In this document: positions 17,835-26,414 of the stretch, one piece after another
How positions within the stretch are numbered: position 1 is the stretch's first letter
Layout of the letters: the number at the start of each line of letters is the position of its first letter
Source: Rhodothermaeota bacterium MED-G19
GTDB lineage: Bacteria; Bacteroidota; Bacteroidia; Cytophagales; MED-G16
Direction: 5' to 3'
Length of the DNA: 52,161 nucleotides
Assembly (NCBI GenBank): GCA_002457315.1
Contig: NTKI01000010.1
Location: 1 to 52,161 of the forward strand
Program-made: the position numbers and the translations under genes
Notes under the pieces: model-generated
Seen by the model: only the letters and a program-made list of their open reading frames with translations
Told to the model about the DNA's origin: nothing
Database searches by the model: none

Positions 17835-19214
17835 GATATACTCACTAAGATCTTTATTCTCAGTAATGGAATTAAGTTTATCACCTACCATTTTTTTTGT
17901 AATTACAATTTTAGCGTTAGGTCCGATTTTTTCAGGTATGTCAAAGAGAATTTCATTTAATAATTTACTCATTACTGTGTGAAGTCTTCTAGCTCCTATA
18001 TTTTCAATTTCTGAATTAATCACAAATGCTTTGTGTGAGATTTCTTCAAGTGCATCTTCATTAAAAATAATTTCTACATTTTCTGATTTAATCAATGCTT
18101 TATATTGTTTAGTTAAAGAATTTTTAGGTTCACATAAAATTTTAAGGAAATCTTCTTGAGTTAAAGTATCTAGCTCAACTCTTATTGGAAATCTTCCCTG
18201 AAGCTCAGGAATTAAATCTGAAGGTTTAGAAAGATGAAATGCGCCTGCTGCTATAAATAGAATATGATCAGTTTTAATAACACCATATTTCGTTGTAACT
18301 GCTGTACCCTCAACAATTGGAAGTAAATCTCTCTGTACTCCTTCTCTACTTACATCTGGACCACCTCCTTTATTTGAGTTTCCACTTATTTTATCAATTT
18401 CATCTATGAAAATAATTCCAGTGTTTTCTGCTTTTGCTATAGCTTCTTCCTTTACTTCATCCATATCAATAAGTTTAGATACTTCAGCCTCTAAAAGTAT
18501 TTTTTTTGCCTCTCCAATTGTAACTTTTCTTTTCTTATTTCTTTTTGGCATCATGTTGCTAATCATATCTTGAAGATTTATCATTGATGATTCATCCATC
18601 ATTCCTCCCCCTACCATTCCAATACCTGAATTAGAAGGTTTTTGAACCATGATTTCAATTTTTCTGTCATCTAACTCTCCACTTTTTATTTTTTCTTTGA
18701 ATTTATCTCTTGTTTTCTCATTAATTTCCTTATCATCATTATTACTGTTTTTTTCTAAACTTAAGTTAATGTTAGACTGGACTTTATTTACTGGAGGAAT
18801 TAATACATCTAAAATTAATTTATTTACACTTTCCTCAGCTCTTAATTTCACTTCTTCTTTTTTTAGAGTTTTAACAAGATTTACAGATTGTTCAACGAGA
18901 TCTCTAACCATACTCTCAACATCTCTTCCGACATAGCCTACTTCAGTAAATTTTGAGGCTTCAACTTTTGTGAAAGGAGCATCAGATAATTTTGCAAGTC
19001 TTCTAGCTATCTCTGTTTTACCAACTCCAGTTGCCCCAATCATTAATATATTATTTGGTATAATTTCATTTTTGATTTCATCATGAACATTTAGTCTCCT
19101 CCATCTATTTCTTAGAGCTATTGCCACATTTCTTTTTGCATCCCTTTGTCCAATTATGTATTTGTCAAGTTCATTGACAATTTGTTGGGGAGTCATATTC
19201 TTAATTTTTTCCAT
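17829..19214 (-). CDS. hslU: HslU, ATPase subunit of the HslUV protease
   Basis: HslU is an AAA+ unfoldase that feeds proteins to the HslV peptidase. The 461-residue protein has the family N-terminus TPQQIVNELDKYIIGQRDAKR, Walker A GATGVGKT (60-67), VEASKFTEVGYVGRDVES, Walker B IIFIDEID and the sensor region QGRFPIRVEL. The inserted I domain (about 110-240) contains a glycine- and methionine-rich stretch. The C-terminal segment ends in EYIL, where HslU tails contact HslV. hslV is not next to it or elsewhere in the window. It is the last gene of the run that starts at dnaA. Confidence 0.96.
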   Translation of the reverse strand: MEKIKNMTPQQIVNELDKYIIGQRDAKRNVAIALRNRWRRLNVHDEIKNEIIPNNILMIGATGVGKTEIARRLAKLSDAPFTKVEASKFTEVGYVGRDVESMVRDLVEQSVNLVKTLKKEEVKLRAEESVNKLILDVLIPPVNKVQSNINLSLEKNSNNDDKEINEKTRDKFKEKIKSGELDDRKIEIMVQKPSNSGIGMVGGGMMDESSMINLQDMISNMMPKRNKKRKVTIGEAKKILLEAEVSKLIDMDEVKEEAIAKAENTGIIFIDEIDKISGNSNKGGGPDVSREGVQRDLLPIVEGTAVTTKYGVIKTDHILFIAAGAFHLSKPSDLIPELQGRFPIRVELDTLTQEDFLKILCEPKNSLTKQYKALIKSENVEIIFNEDALEEISHKAFVINSEIENIGARRLHTVMSKLLNEILFDIPEKIGPNAKIVITKKMVGDKLNSITENKDLSEYIL

Positions 19215-19223
19215 ATTTCAAGT

Positions 19224-20171
19224 TTAATTTTTTTTCAAATTATAATTAATTGAGATATTATTTGAATTACTTATAGAATTCAAAATTAATCTAGAATAAT
19301 TTAAATTAATTCTTTTTAATGTTAATTCTAATCCGTAAGATAATCCTCTTAATTTATCATTATTTAGTTTGAAACTTTTATTATTTCTATGATTATAACC
19401 CACCAAAATATTAAAATACTTAGAAAATAAAACCTCTATTCCTAATGAAATATTTTGACTTATAAAATTATTTTTTTGTGGTTGATAAAATGTAAATGAA
19501 AACCTTAGAGGCATATATTCAGGCTTAAAAGTTAGTCCAATTTTAATATTTGAGGGTAAATCGGTATGATTATTAGTTAATAAAAACCCATAATTAGATA
19601 GCACTAAAGCTAATGTTAAATTATTTATTTTTTCAGGAATATAAATCATTCCAACATCTACAAGAAATCCTGAATAAGACTCATCATATAATTTAGAATT
19701 AAAAAATTTAATATTTGTCCCAATTGTTATATTTGAAACTCTGTAAGATTTTCCAAAGTTTATTAAATATTCTTTAGGAAAAAAGTCGCCTGTATAATTA
19801 CCTTGGTTATCAAATCCTCTGAATTTTCCATGAGAAAAATATTTAATACCAACTCCAAATTTTCCGATATATTTTATGCTATCAGAATATAATATGCTAG
19901 AGGAATTGATATCTAATATATATTTTAAATAATTGATAGATATTTTTTTTTCACCAACAAATGAAGGATTTAAAAAAAAATAAGGATTATTATTATATGA
20001 TGAAATATTATTACCCCCTAATGCATTAATTCTTGCATCATCGTGTATTTCTAAAAATCTTAAATTTTGTTCTTGAGAGTACGCGCTAAGAGACGATAAT
20101 ATTAAAATTAAAAGAAAAATTCGTTGAAATATATATATCAACTTATCATATAAATAATTTATAAATATCAT
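19224..20171 (-). CDS. porQ: PorQ-like type IX secretion system protein
   Basis: The 315-residue protein has a signal peptide and a strand-rich barrel-like body. PorQ marks are EIHDDARINALGGNNISSYNNNPYFFLNPS near residues 41-70 and the repeated FGVGIKYFSHGKFRGFDNQGN pattern. PorQ is an outer-membrane component of the type IX secretion system found in Bacteroidota. The ATG at 20171 overlaps rseP by 26 bp. A TTG at 20141, 4 bp after the rseP stop, would give a more usual signal peptide (MIYIFQRIFLLILILSSLSA). hslU follows by 9 bp. Confidence 0.82.
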   Translation of the reverse strand: MIFINYLYDKLIYIFQRIFLLILILSSLSAYSQEQNLRFLEIHDDARINALGGNNISSYNNNPYFFLNPSFVGEKKISINYLKYILDINSSSILYSDSIKYIGKFGVGIKYFSHGKFRGFDNQGNYTGDFFPKEYLINFGKSYRVSNITIGTNIKFFNSKLYDESYSGFLVDVGMIYIPEKINNLTLALVLSNYGFLLTNNHTDLPSNIKIGLTFKPEYMPLRFSFTFYQPQKNNFISQNISLGIEVLFSKYFNILVGYNHRNNKSFKLNNDKLRGLSYGLELTLKRINLNYSRLILNSISNSNNISINYNLKKN

Positions 20172-21459
20172 TTAGAATAACATATGACATTAAACCAAGT
20201 AATATAATAACTCCAAATCTTGTAGAATATTCTAAAAACTTTTCAGTTGGTTTTTTTCCTGATACCATCTCATATAAAATAAAAGTGGCATGTCCTCCAT
20301 CAAGAGCAGGTATAGGGAGCAAATTCATAAATGCTAAAACCATCGAGAGTAACCCAACAATTCTCCAGAAATTTCCCCAATCCCATTCTGAGCCAAATAT
20401 CTGAGCAATACCTATAGGTCCGCTTAAATTCTTTGATGGGTCTATATCACCAGAAAACATTTTGCCAAATGCTCTAATATTTAGAAATACAATACCAAAA
20501 GCTTTATTGGTTCCTATTACAAAGGATTCTGATAAGTTATATTTTTTTTCACTGAAAATTAGAGTCTCATTTACAGCTAATATTCCAATGGTTGCATCTT
20601 TTGATATTTCAACAACTTTTTCAATAATTTTATCCTCTCTCTTAATAGTTACTTGTATTATTGAACTTTTATTTTTTTCTAAAATAGATTTTAATTCATA
20701 TAAATCAACAATATAATTTTCTTCAACTTTTATTATTCTGTCACCTTTAGTAATTCCAGCTTTAAGTGCATTATTATATACACTATCAATAAAAAAAGGT
20801 GTTCTTGCTTTTAAGAATGAAGATAAAGCTTCCCTGTTATTCATTTTATTAATGAAATTATCTGGTATTCTTATGTCTAATTCTTTACCTTCTCTTTCAA
20901 CTCTAAAAGTTGTATTATCATCAAAAAATAAATTTGGATTAAACAATTCAGCATCTCTTTCCCAATCTCTTCCATTAATTAATAAAATTTTATCACCAGT
21001 CATAAATCCAGCCTCTTCACCTAATTCTAGTGCTAATACTCCATTTTTATTAATTTCATTTTTTGATAAATATATATCTCCATTATAGAATGTTATAGAA
21101 GTGAAAATTATTAATCCAGTAATTACATTAAATATTATTCCACCCAACATTACAATTAACCTTTGCCATGCAGGTTTAGATCGGAATTCCCATTCATCAG
21201 GTTCTTTTTTTAGGTGAGAAGTATCCATAGATTCATCTATTATACCAGAAATTTTTACAAATCCGCCTAATGGTATTGAGCCTAACCCGTATTCAGTTCC
21301 TTTATACTTGAAACTAAAAATTTTTGGTGGAAAACCAATAAAATATTTTTCAACTTTCATTCCAAAAAGTTTTGCTGCAATTAGATGACCAAATTCATGT
21401 ATTCCTACAATAATTGATAGTGCAAGAATCATCTGAGCCGCCATTATAATTCCATCCAT
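20146..21459 (-). CDS. rseP: RseP, site-2 membrane metalloprotease
   Basis: The 437-residue inner-membrane protease has the zinc motif HEFGH (21-25) in the first membrane segment and the second zinc ligand in NLLPIPALDGGH near residue 395. One or two PDZ domains lie between (GEEAGFMTGDKILLINGRDW near 145 and KAGITKGDRIIKVEE near 245). RseP cuts transmembrane anti-sigma factors and remnant signal peptides. No anti-sigma factor gene is adjacent. It follows dxr by 2 bp and overlaps porQ. Confidence 0.96.
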   Translation of the reverse strand: MDGIIMAAQMILALSIIVGIHEFGHLIAAKLFGMKVEKYFIGFPPKIFSFKYKGTEYGLGSIPLGGFVKISGIIDESMDTSHLKKEPDEWEFRSKPAWQRLIVMLGGIIFNVITGLIIFTSITFYNGDIYLSKNEINKNGVLALELGEEAGFMTGDKILLINGRDWERDAELFNPNLFFDDNTTFRVEREGKELDIRIPDNFINKMNNREALSSFLKARTPFFIDSVYNNALKAGITKGDRIIKVEENYIVDLYELKSILEKNKSSIIQVTIKREDKIIEKVVEISKDATIGILAVNETLIFSEKKYNLSESFVIGTNKAFGIVFLNIRAFGKMFSGDIDPSKNLSGPIGIAQIFGSEWDWGNFWRIVGLLSMVLAFMNLLPIPALDGGHATFILYEMVSGKKPTEKFLEYSTRFGVIILLGLMSYVILNDIYKLFI

Positions 21460-21461
21460 AT

Positions 21462-22616
21462 CTATAGAGATTTAATTTTTTTGTTAATAAAACTTCTTGT
21501 CTTTAAATCTGTTTCAATTAATTGTTCCAGATTTGGAGTCGCAATATATGATATTTTATTCAAAGATTCTTCAATTAATTTTGTCATATCTAAATAAGAA
21601 ATTTTGTCTTTGAGGAAAGCTTCAACTACAACTTCATTTGATGAATTAAGTATACATGGGCTGTTTCCTCCTTTTTTCCCTGCTTGAAAAGCTAATTTAA
21701 GGTTATTAAATGTTTTAAGGCATGGCTTTTCGAAGGTTAACTTATTATTTTTTAAAAAATTAAATCTTTTAAAGTTATTTCTTAACCTATCTGGATAACC
21801 TAATGCAAACTGAATAGGTAATTTCATGTCAGGGTCACCTAATTGTGCTTTTATAGACCCATCTTTAAATTCAACCATTGAATGAATTATAGATTGAGGA
21901 TGAATAACAACTTCTATTGAATCTATATCTATATTAAATAAATATTTTGCTTCTATAACCTCTAAACCTTTATTCATTAAAGTAGAGGAGTCAATACTAA
22001 TCTTATTACCCATATCCCAATTAGGATGATTTAGGGCATCTTCTTTTTTTATATATTTGAGATCACCTATACTTTTTCCTCTAAATGGTCCTCCAGATGC
22101 TGTTAATATAATTTTATCAATATTTTTTTGTTTTTCACCAAGTAAACACTGATATATAGCTGAGTGTTCTGAATCTACAGGGAATATATTAACCTTATTA
22201 TTTTCACATAATTTTTTTATAATATCTCCAGCTATAACAAGAGTTTCTTTATTTGCTAATGCTATGTTAATATTATTGTTAATTGCATTTATAGTAGGAA
22301 TTAATCCGGATTTTCCAACAAGTGCAGTTAATACAATATCTACTTCGGAATATTTAAAGAAATTGTTTAAGGCATCTTCTCCATATATAATATTAACTTT
22401 TTCTTGTTTTAAATTTTTTTCTAAAATTTTTGATTTACTGTTATCTCCAAATATTATAGTTTTTGGTTTAAATTTTTTTACTTGCTGGGATAATAAATCA
22501 AAATTAGAATAAGCAGATAATAACTCTACCTTGAAGTCGTCCTTTAAGTGTGATATAACTTCTAAAGCTTGTGTGCCAATAGAGCCTGTAGAACCTAAAA
22601 TAGCTATTTTTTTCAC
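21462..22616 (-). CDS. dxr: 1-deoxy-D-xylulose 5-phosphate reductoisomerase
   Basis: Dxr makes 2-C-methyl-erythritol 4-phosphate with NADPH, the second step of the MEP isoprenoid pathway; ispE of the same pathway is at 29693. The 384-residue protein has the NADPH motif LGSTGSIGTQALEVI (8-22), LANKETLVIAG, SEHSAIYQCL (Glu of the metal site), TASGGPFRG, and HPNWDMGNKISIDSSTLMNKGLEVIEA. It abuts the GH3 gene without a gap and precedes rseP by 2 bp, an order common in flavobacteria. Confidence 0.97.
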   Translation of the reverse strand: MKKIAILGSTGSIGTQALEVISHLKDDFKVELLSAYSNFDLLSQQVKKFKPKTIIFGDNSKSKILEKNLKQEKVNIIYGEDALNNFFKYSEVDIVLTALVGKSGLIPTINAINNNINIALANKETLVIAGDIIKKLCENNKVNIFPVDSEHSAIYQCLLGEKQKNIDKIILTASGGPFRGKSIGDLKYIKKEDALNHPNWDMGNKISIDSSTLMNKGLEVIEAKYLFNIDIDSIEVVIHPQSIIHSMVEFKDGSIKAQLGDPDMKLPIQFALGYPDRLRNNFKRFNFLKNNKLTFEKPCLKTFNNLKLAFQAGKKGGNSPCILNSSNEVVVEAFLKDKISYLDMTKLIEESLNKISYIATPNLEQLIETDLKTRSFINKKIKSL

Positions 22617-24122
22617 CTATTTTATATTTAGTATACCTTTAATTAATTCTCTATCATTTGAGATTCTAGGAACCTTATTTTGGCCACCAAGTTTTCCAAT
22701 TGATTTCATAAAATTAATAAATGATTTCTTTTTCATAACTCTAATTTTAAGAGTAGTTAGAACCCCATCTTTTATCAAATCTTTATAATAAGAATTTAGA
22801 TTTTGTAAATTTTTATCTATTTCTTTTTCAAAGAGATTTAAATTTTTAGGTGGATTCTTAAATTCTATTAACCATTCGTGATGAGATTTCCCCTTTTTAT
22901 TAATGATATTAGGTCCAACAGTATATTCTACAACCTCAATTTTTCTAAATTTTTTACATGCTTTATTCAAAGCTTTATCTACTTCTTCGATGATTATATG
23001 TTCACCAAAAGTTGATAGATAATGCTTAGTTCTACCAGTGACTCTAATTTTTAATGGATTTAAACTTGTAAATTTTATAGTATCTCCAATAGAATAAGAC
23101 CATAATCCAGCATTTGTGGTAATTATCATAGCGTAATTTTTATTTGTTTCAACATCACCTACAGTTACTCTCTTTGGATTTTTTTTATCTAATTCATCTA
23201 ACTCAATAAACTCATAAAAAATACCTGAGTTAACTTGAAGAATTAAATCTTGTGAATCTAATGAGTTTTGATACGCAAAGAAACCTTCTGATGCTGGGAA
23301 AGTTTCTAATGTATCTACTACTTTTCCAATTGAGTTAAATAAATTATTTTTATATGGATCAAAATTAACACCACCATGACATATGAGTTCTAAATTAGGA
23401 AAAATATCTTTTATTTTTTTACCTGTTTTGTTTTCTAAAACATCAAAATACATTTGTATCCAAGGTGGTATTCCACCAAGAATTCTCAGGTCTTGACCAA
23501 TAGTCTCATCTGCAATTCTATCAATTTTTTTTTCCCAGTTTTCTATTCTATTAGTCTCTTTTGATGGTAAAATCATAGGCTTTAAAAAAATAGGTTCATG
23601 GTAATTTACTATTCCTGATAGTCTGCCAACTTTGATATTATTTATGGATTTAAGTTTAGGTGATCCAGTAATAAACATAATTTTTCCTTTTACCGTATTT
23701 AATTTTTTTTTATTAATTAAATAATTTAATAGTAGATAGCTTGCTGAATTTATTTGGTTTTTAAGAGATTCTTTAGTCAGTGGAATATACTTAATTCCTG
23801 ATGTTGTTCCTGATGTTTTGGCAAAGTATAATGGCTTTCCAGGCCACAATACATTTTGTTCACCCTTTATAATTTTATCTATATATTTCTTTATTCCTTC
23901 ATAATCTCTTATTGGCACATTTTTTTTAAAATAATCATAGTTATTGATAGTCTGAAAATTATGTTCTATACCAAAAACAGTTTTGGATGATTTTTTAATT
24001 AATTTTTCTAATAGACTTTTTTGGACATTATCGGCTTCCTTTTGATTTAAATTCTTTATTGAATAAGATTTATCAAAGGACTTGAATATTTTTAATAGAT
24101 ATATTATCAGTTTTGAAAACAT
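22617..24122 (-). CDS. GH3-family acyl-adenylating enzyme
   Basis: This 501-residue protein belongs to the GH3 auxin-responsive family. In plants these enzymes couple acyl acids to amino acids through an acyl-AMP; the bacterial substrate is unknown. Motifs include the ATP-binding FAKTSGTTSGIKYIPLT (about residue 92-108), GGVNFDPY, ETFPASEGFFAYQN and the hinge region GLWSYSIGDTIKFTS. A start at 24236 is possible but would overlap dnaA by 65 bp and add 38 residues of dnaA-antiparallel-looking sequence. ATG 24122 matches the family N-terminus and leaves a 49-bp gap after dnaA. dxr follows directly. Confidence 0.9.
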   Translation of the reverse strand: MFSKLIIYLLKIFKSFDKSYSIKNLNQKEADNVQKSLLEKLIKKSSKTVFGIEHNFQTINNYDYFKKNVPIRDYEGIKKYIDKIIKGEQNVLWPGKPLYFAKTSGTTSGIKYIPLTKESLKNQINSASYLLLNYLINKKKLNTVKGKIMFITGSPKLKSINNIKVGRLSGIVNYHEPIFLKPMILPSKETNRIENWEKKIDRIADETIGQDLRILGGIPPWIQMYFDVLENKTGKKIKDIFPNLELICHGGVNFDPYKNNLFNSIGKVVDTLETFPASEGFFAYQNSLDSQDLILQVNSGIFYEFIELDELDKKNPKRVTVGDVETNKNYAMIITTNAGLWSYSIGDTIKFTSLNPLKIRVTGRTKHYLSTFGEHIIIEEVDKALNKACKKFRKIEVVEYTVGPNIINKKGKSHHEWLIEFKNPPKNLNLFEKEIDKNLQNLNSYYKDLIKDGVLTTLKIRVMKKKSFINFMKSIGKLGGQNKVPRISNDRELIKGILNIK

Positions 24123-24171
24123 AATTTTGCATCTCAAATATGTAAGAAATATAAATAATGTTTTTAAGAAA

Positions 24172-25506
24172 TTAATGAATAGATATTCTTCTATTAATTT
24201 CTTTAATACTTTTTCTGAAAATGGAATCAGTATCAATCATATCATTTACAGATTGAACTGCATGAATAACAGTACTATGATCTCTGCCACCAAAATGAAA
24301 GCCAATTGATTTTAGAGAGTTATTAGTAAAACCTTTTGAAAAGTACATTGCAACTTGCCTTGCTATTACAATTTCTTTTTTTCTAGCCTTATCTTTCATC
24401 TCCTCAATACTAATTTGAAAGTACTTGGAGACAACATCTTGTATGTATTTGATATCAATTTCTCTTTTTGTATCCTTAACAATTTTATTGATAACTGATT
24501 TTGCTAAGTCCAAATCAATACTCTTTTTTGTTATTGTAGAATGTGCTAATAAAGAAATTAAAACACCTTCAAGTTCTCTGATATTAGTATCAACCTGTAA
24601 TGCAATAAACTGTACTATCTCCTTCTCAATGTTAATTCCCTCTTCTTTGATTTTATGATTTAGTATATCTAATCTAGTCTCATAATCTGGTTTTTCGAGT
24701 TCAACAGTTAATCCTGATTTAAACCTACTTATTAATCTGTTGGTCAGACCATCTAGTTCTACGGGCGATTTATCAGCAGCTAGTATAATTTGTTTTCTGT
24801 TGAGATTCAATTGATTGAAAATATGAAAAAAGACCTCTTGTGTTTTGACTTTTCCTTTGAAGAACTGAACATCATCAATTATAAGACATTCAATATTTGA
24901 ATAAAAATTAGTAAATTCTTTTAGTTTATTTTCTTTTAGAGCATCAACGAATTGCCTCGCAAATTTTTCTGAAGTAACATAATAAACTGAAAGGTTACTT
25001 TTATTCGATATTTTATTTCCTATTGATTGTAATAAGTGAGTTTTACCAAGTCCAACTCCCCCATATATCATAAGAGGATTAAATGGGCTATCTCCAGGGC
25101 TTTTTGAGATTCTTTTTCCAGCAGCTTTAGCAACACTATTGCATTTTCCAGAAATAAAAGATTTAAAATTAAATTTTCTATTAAGGTTGTCAAATTTAGA
25201 TTTTTTCTTTTTTTCTTTTGTTTTAATTTCAACTAATTTATTATCACTAGAATTGTTTTTTTCATCTTCTGATATTTGATATTCAATTTTACCCTCTTTA
25301 CCAAGAACTTTCATAATCACCTCATTTAATAAATCTAAATAATGTTCTTCGATCCATTCATAAAAAAACTTATTGGGTACTTGAAGTGTGAGAATATTGT
25401 TTTTGAATTCTATTGCCTGGATTGGCTTGAACCATGTAATATAACTCTGTATACTTATTTTACTTTTAATTAAGGACAAACAGTTTTCCCAATGCTTATT
25501 TTGCAT
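24172..25506 (-). CDS. dnaA: DnaA, chromosomal replication initiator
   Basis: DnaA binds DnaA boxes at oriC and melts the origin. The 444-residue protein has domain I (about 1-75; WENCLSLIKSKISIQSYITWF), a short Lys/Asp/Ser linker (80-110), and the AAA+ domain with Walker A YGGVGLGKTHLL (148-159) and Walker B CLIIDDVQFF. Domain IV carries the signature near the end (FHFGGRDHSTVIHAV). It heads a minus-strand run with GH3, dxr, rseP, porQ and hslU. Its upstream gap (25507-25724) is the largest in the window. Confidence 0.97.
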   Translation of the reverse strand: MQNKHWENCLSLIKSKISIQSYITWFKPIQAIEFKNNILTLQVPNKFFYEWIEEHYLDLLNEVIMKVLGKEGKIEYQISEDEKNNSSDNKLVEIKTKEKKKKSKFDNLNRKFNFKSFISGKCNSVAKAAGKRISKSPGDSPFNPLMIYGGVGLGKTHLLQSIGNKISNKSNLSVYYVTSEKFARQFVDALKENKLKEFTNFYSNIECLIIDDVQFFKGKVKTQEVFFHIFNQLNLNRKQIILAADKSPVELDGLTNRLISRFKSGLTVELEKPDYETRLDILNHKIKEEGINIEKEIVQFIALQVDTNIRELEGVLISLLAHSTITKKSIDLDLAKSVINKIVKDTKREIDIKYIQDVVSKYFQISIEEMKDKARKKEIVIARQVAMYFSKGFTNNSLKSIGFHFGGRDHSTVIHAVQSVNDMIDTDSIFRKSIKEINRRISIH

Positions 25507-25537
25507 TAATTTAGAATTTGTGGTTTATAAAAATTAG

Positions 25538-25552
25538 CTATTTGTTAAATAG
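25538..25552. repeat. Inverted repeat upstream of dnaA
   Basis: CTATTT-GTT-AAATAG is a perfect 6-bp inverted repeat with a 3-bp spacer, 32 bp before the dnaA ATG. Its position fits an operator for dnaA or the divergent reductase gene, but in such A+T-rich DNA it could be chance. The rest of the 25507-25724 gap is T- and A-tracts. I see no exact DnaA box (TTATCCACA) in it. Confidence 0.35.
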
Positions 25553-25699
25553 GGAATCAAATATTAATGATTTTTATTAATTAAAAAAATATTTTTAACT
25601 ATTGATTTTTTAAAACATTGATTTATTGAATAATTAAAGACATTAATATTAAAAAATCTTTGAAAAGTACAATAAGTTTTTTTTCTAATATTTAGGAAT

Positions 25700-25707
25700 T
25701 AAATTTG
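25700..25707 (+). promoter_or_regulatory. Possible -7 box for the reductase-purF operon
   Basis: TAAATTTG matches TAnnTTTG exactly and lies 17 bp before the ATG at 25725. A TTTG at 25659-25662 is too far upstream to be the usual -33 element. Confidence 0.4.
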
Positions 25708-25724
25708 TTTTTCATTTTAAAAAA

Positions 25725-26414
25725 ATGTGGTTAGATTCAACACTTATCTCTATAGTAAAAGAAACAAAAAATACGTGGAAATTTGTGATTAAAGTTCATT
25801 CAGATTTTAATTATAATCCTGGCCAATTTGTGCAGATTAAGTTCAACGATCTAATAAGAAGTTATTCTATTTCATCCTATGGTTTAGAGGGTAATGTTTT
25901 TGAACTTTTGATAGTTAAGCTTGAAGGTGGAAAAATGACTCGTTATTTATTTGAAAATACTAAAGAGGGAGATAAACTTGAGATAAAAGGTCCATTAGGT
26001 AAATTTATTTTACCTGAAACTATAACTGGGGATATTATTTTTGTTTGTACAGGTACAGGTATTGCTCCTTTTAGAAGTATTCTTCAGAGGTTAATGGATA
26101 ATAAAATTAATCATAAAAATATTTATTTGATATTCGGAACTAGAGAAAAGAAAGATATTTTATATTTTGATGAAATGAATAATTTAGAAAATTTGATTAA
26201 TGGATTTAAGTATATTCCTGTTTTATCAAGAGAAAAATTGGAAGGTAAGTCAGGGTACGTTCATAATCAATACCTAGATTTAATAAAAGGAAATAAATTA
26301 AAAGACCCAATATTTTACTTATGTGGATGGAGAGATATGATAAAAGAGGCTAGAGTTAATCTAAAAGAATGCGGATTTGATTCTAAAAAAATAAAATTAG
26401 AAATTTACGGATGA
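25725..26414 (+). CDS. Ferredoxin/flavodoxin-NADP+ reductase-like flavoprotein
   Basis: The 229-residue protein has the FNR fold. The FAD-binding motif RSYSISSYG sits at about 45-53. A glycine-rich stretch GGKMTRYLFENTKEGDKLEIKGPLG follows, then the NAD(P)-binding GTGIAPFRSIL (about 103-113) and the end YLCGWRDMIKEARVNLKECGF. No ferredoxin domain is attached. Such reductases shuttle electrons between NAD(P)H and ferredoxin or flavodoxin; the cofactor preference is not clear from sequence. Its stop overlaps the purF start as ATGA, which couples the two genes. Confidence 0.88.
   Translation: MWLDSTLISIVKETKNTWKFVIKVHSDFNYNPGQFVQIKFNDLIRSYSISSYGLEGNVFELLIVKLEGGKMTRYLFENTKEGDKLEIKGPLGKFILPETITGDIIFVCTGTGIAPFRSILQRLMDNKINHKNIYLIFGTREKKDILYFDEMNNLENLINGFKYIPVLSREKLEGKSGYVHNQYLDLIKGNKLKDPIFYLCGWRDMIKEARVNLKECGFDSKKIKLEIYG

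Noticed and set aside
25507-25724. Chromosomal origin (oriC) next to dnaA
   Set aside because: The gap is A+T-rich, but I see no exact DnaA box cluster; base skew could not be computed here.
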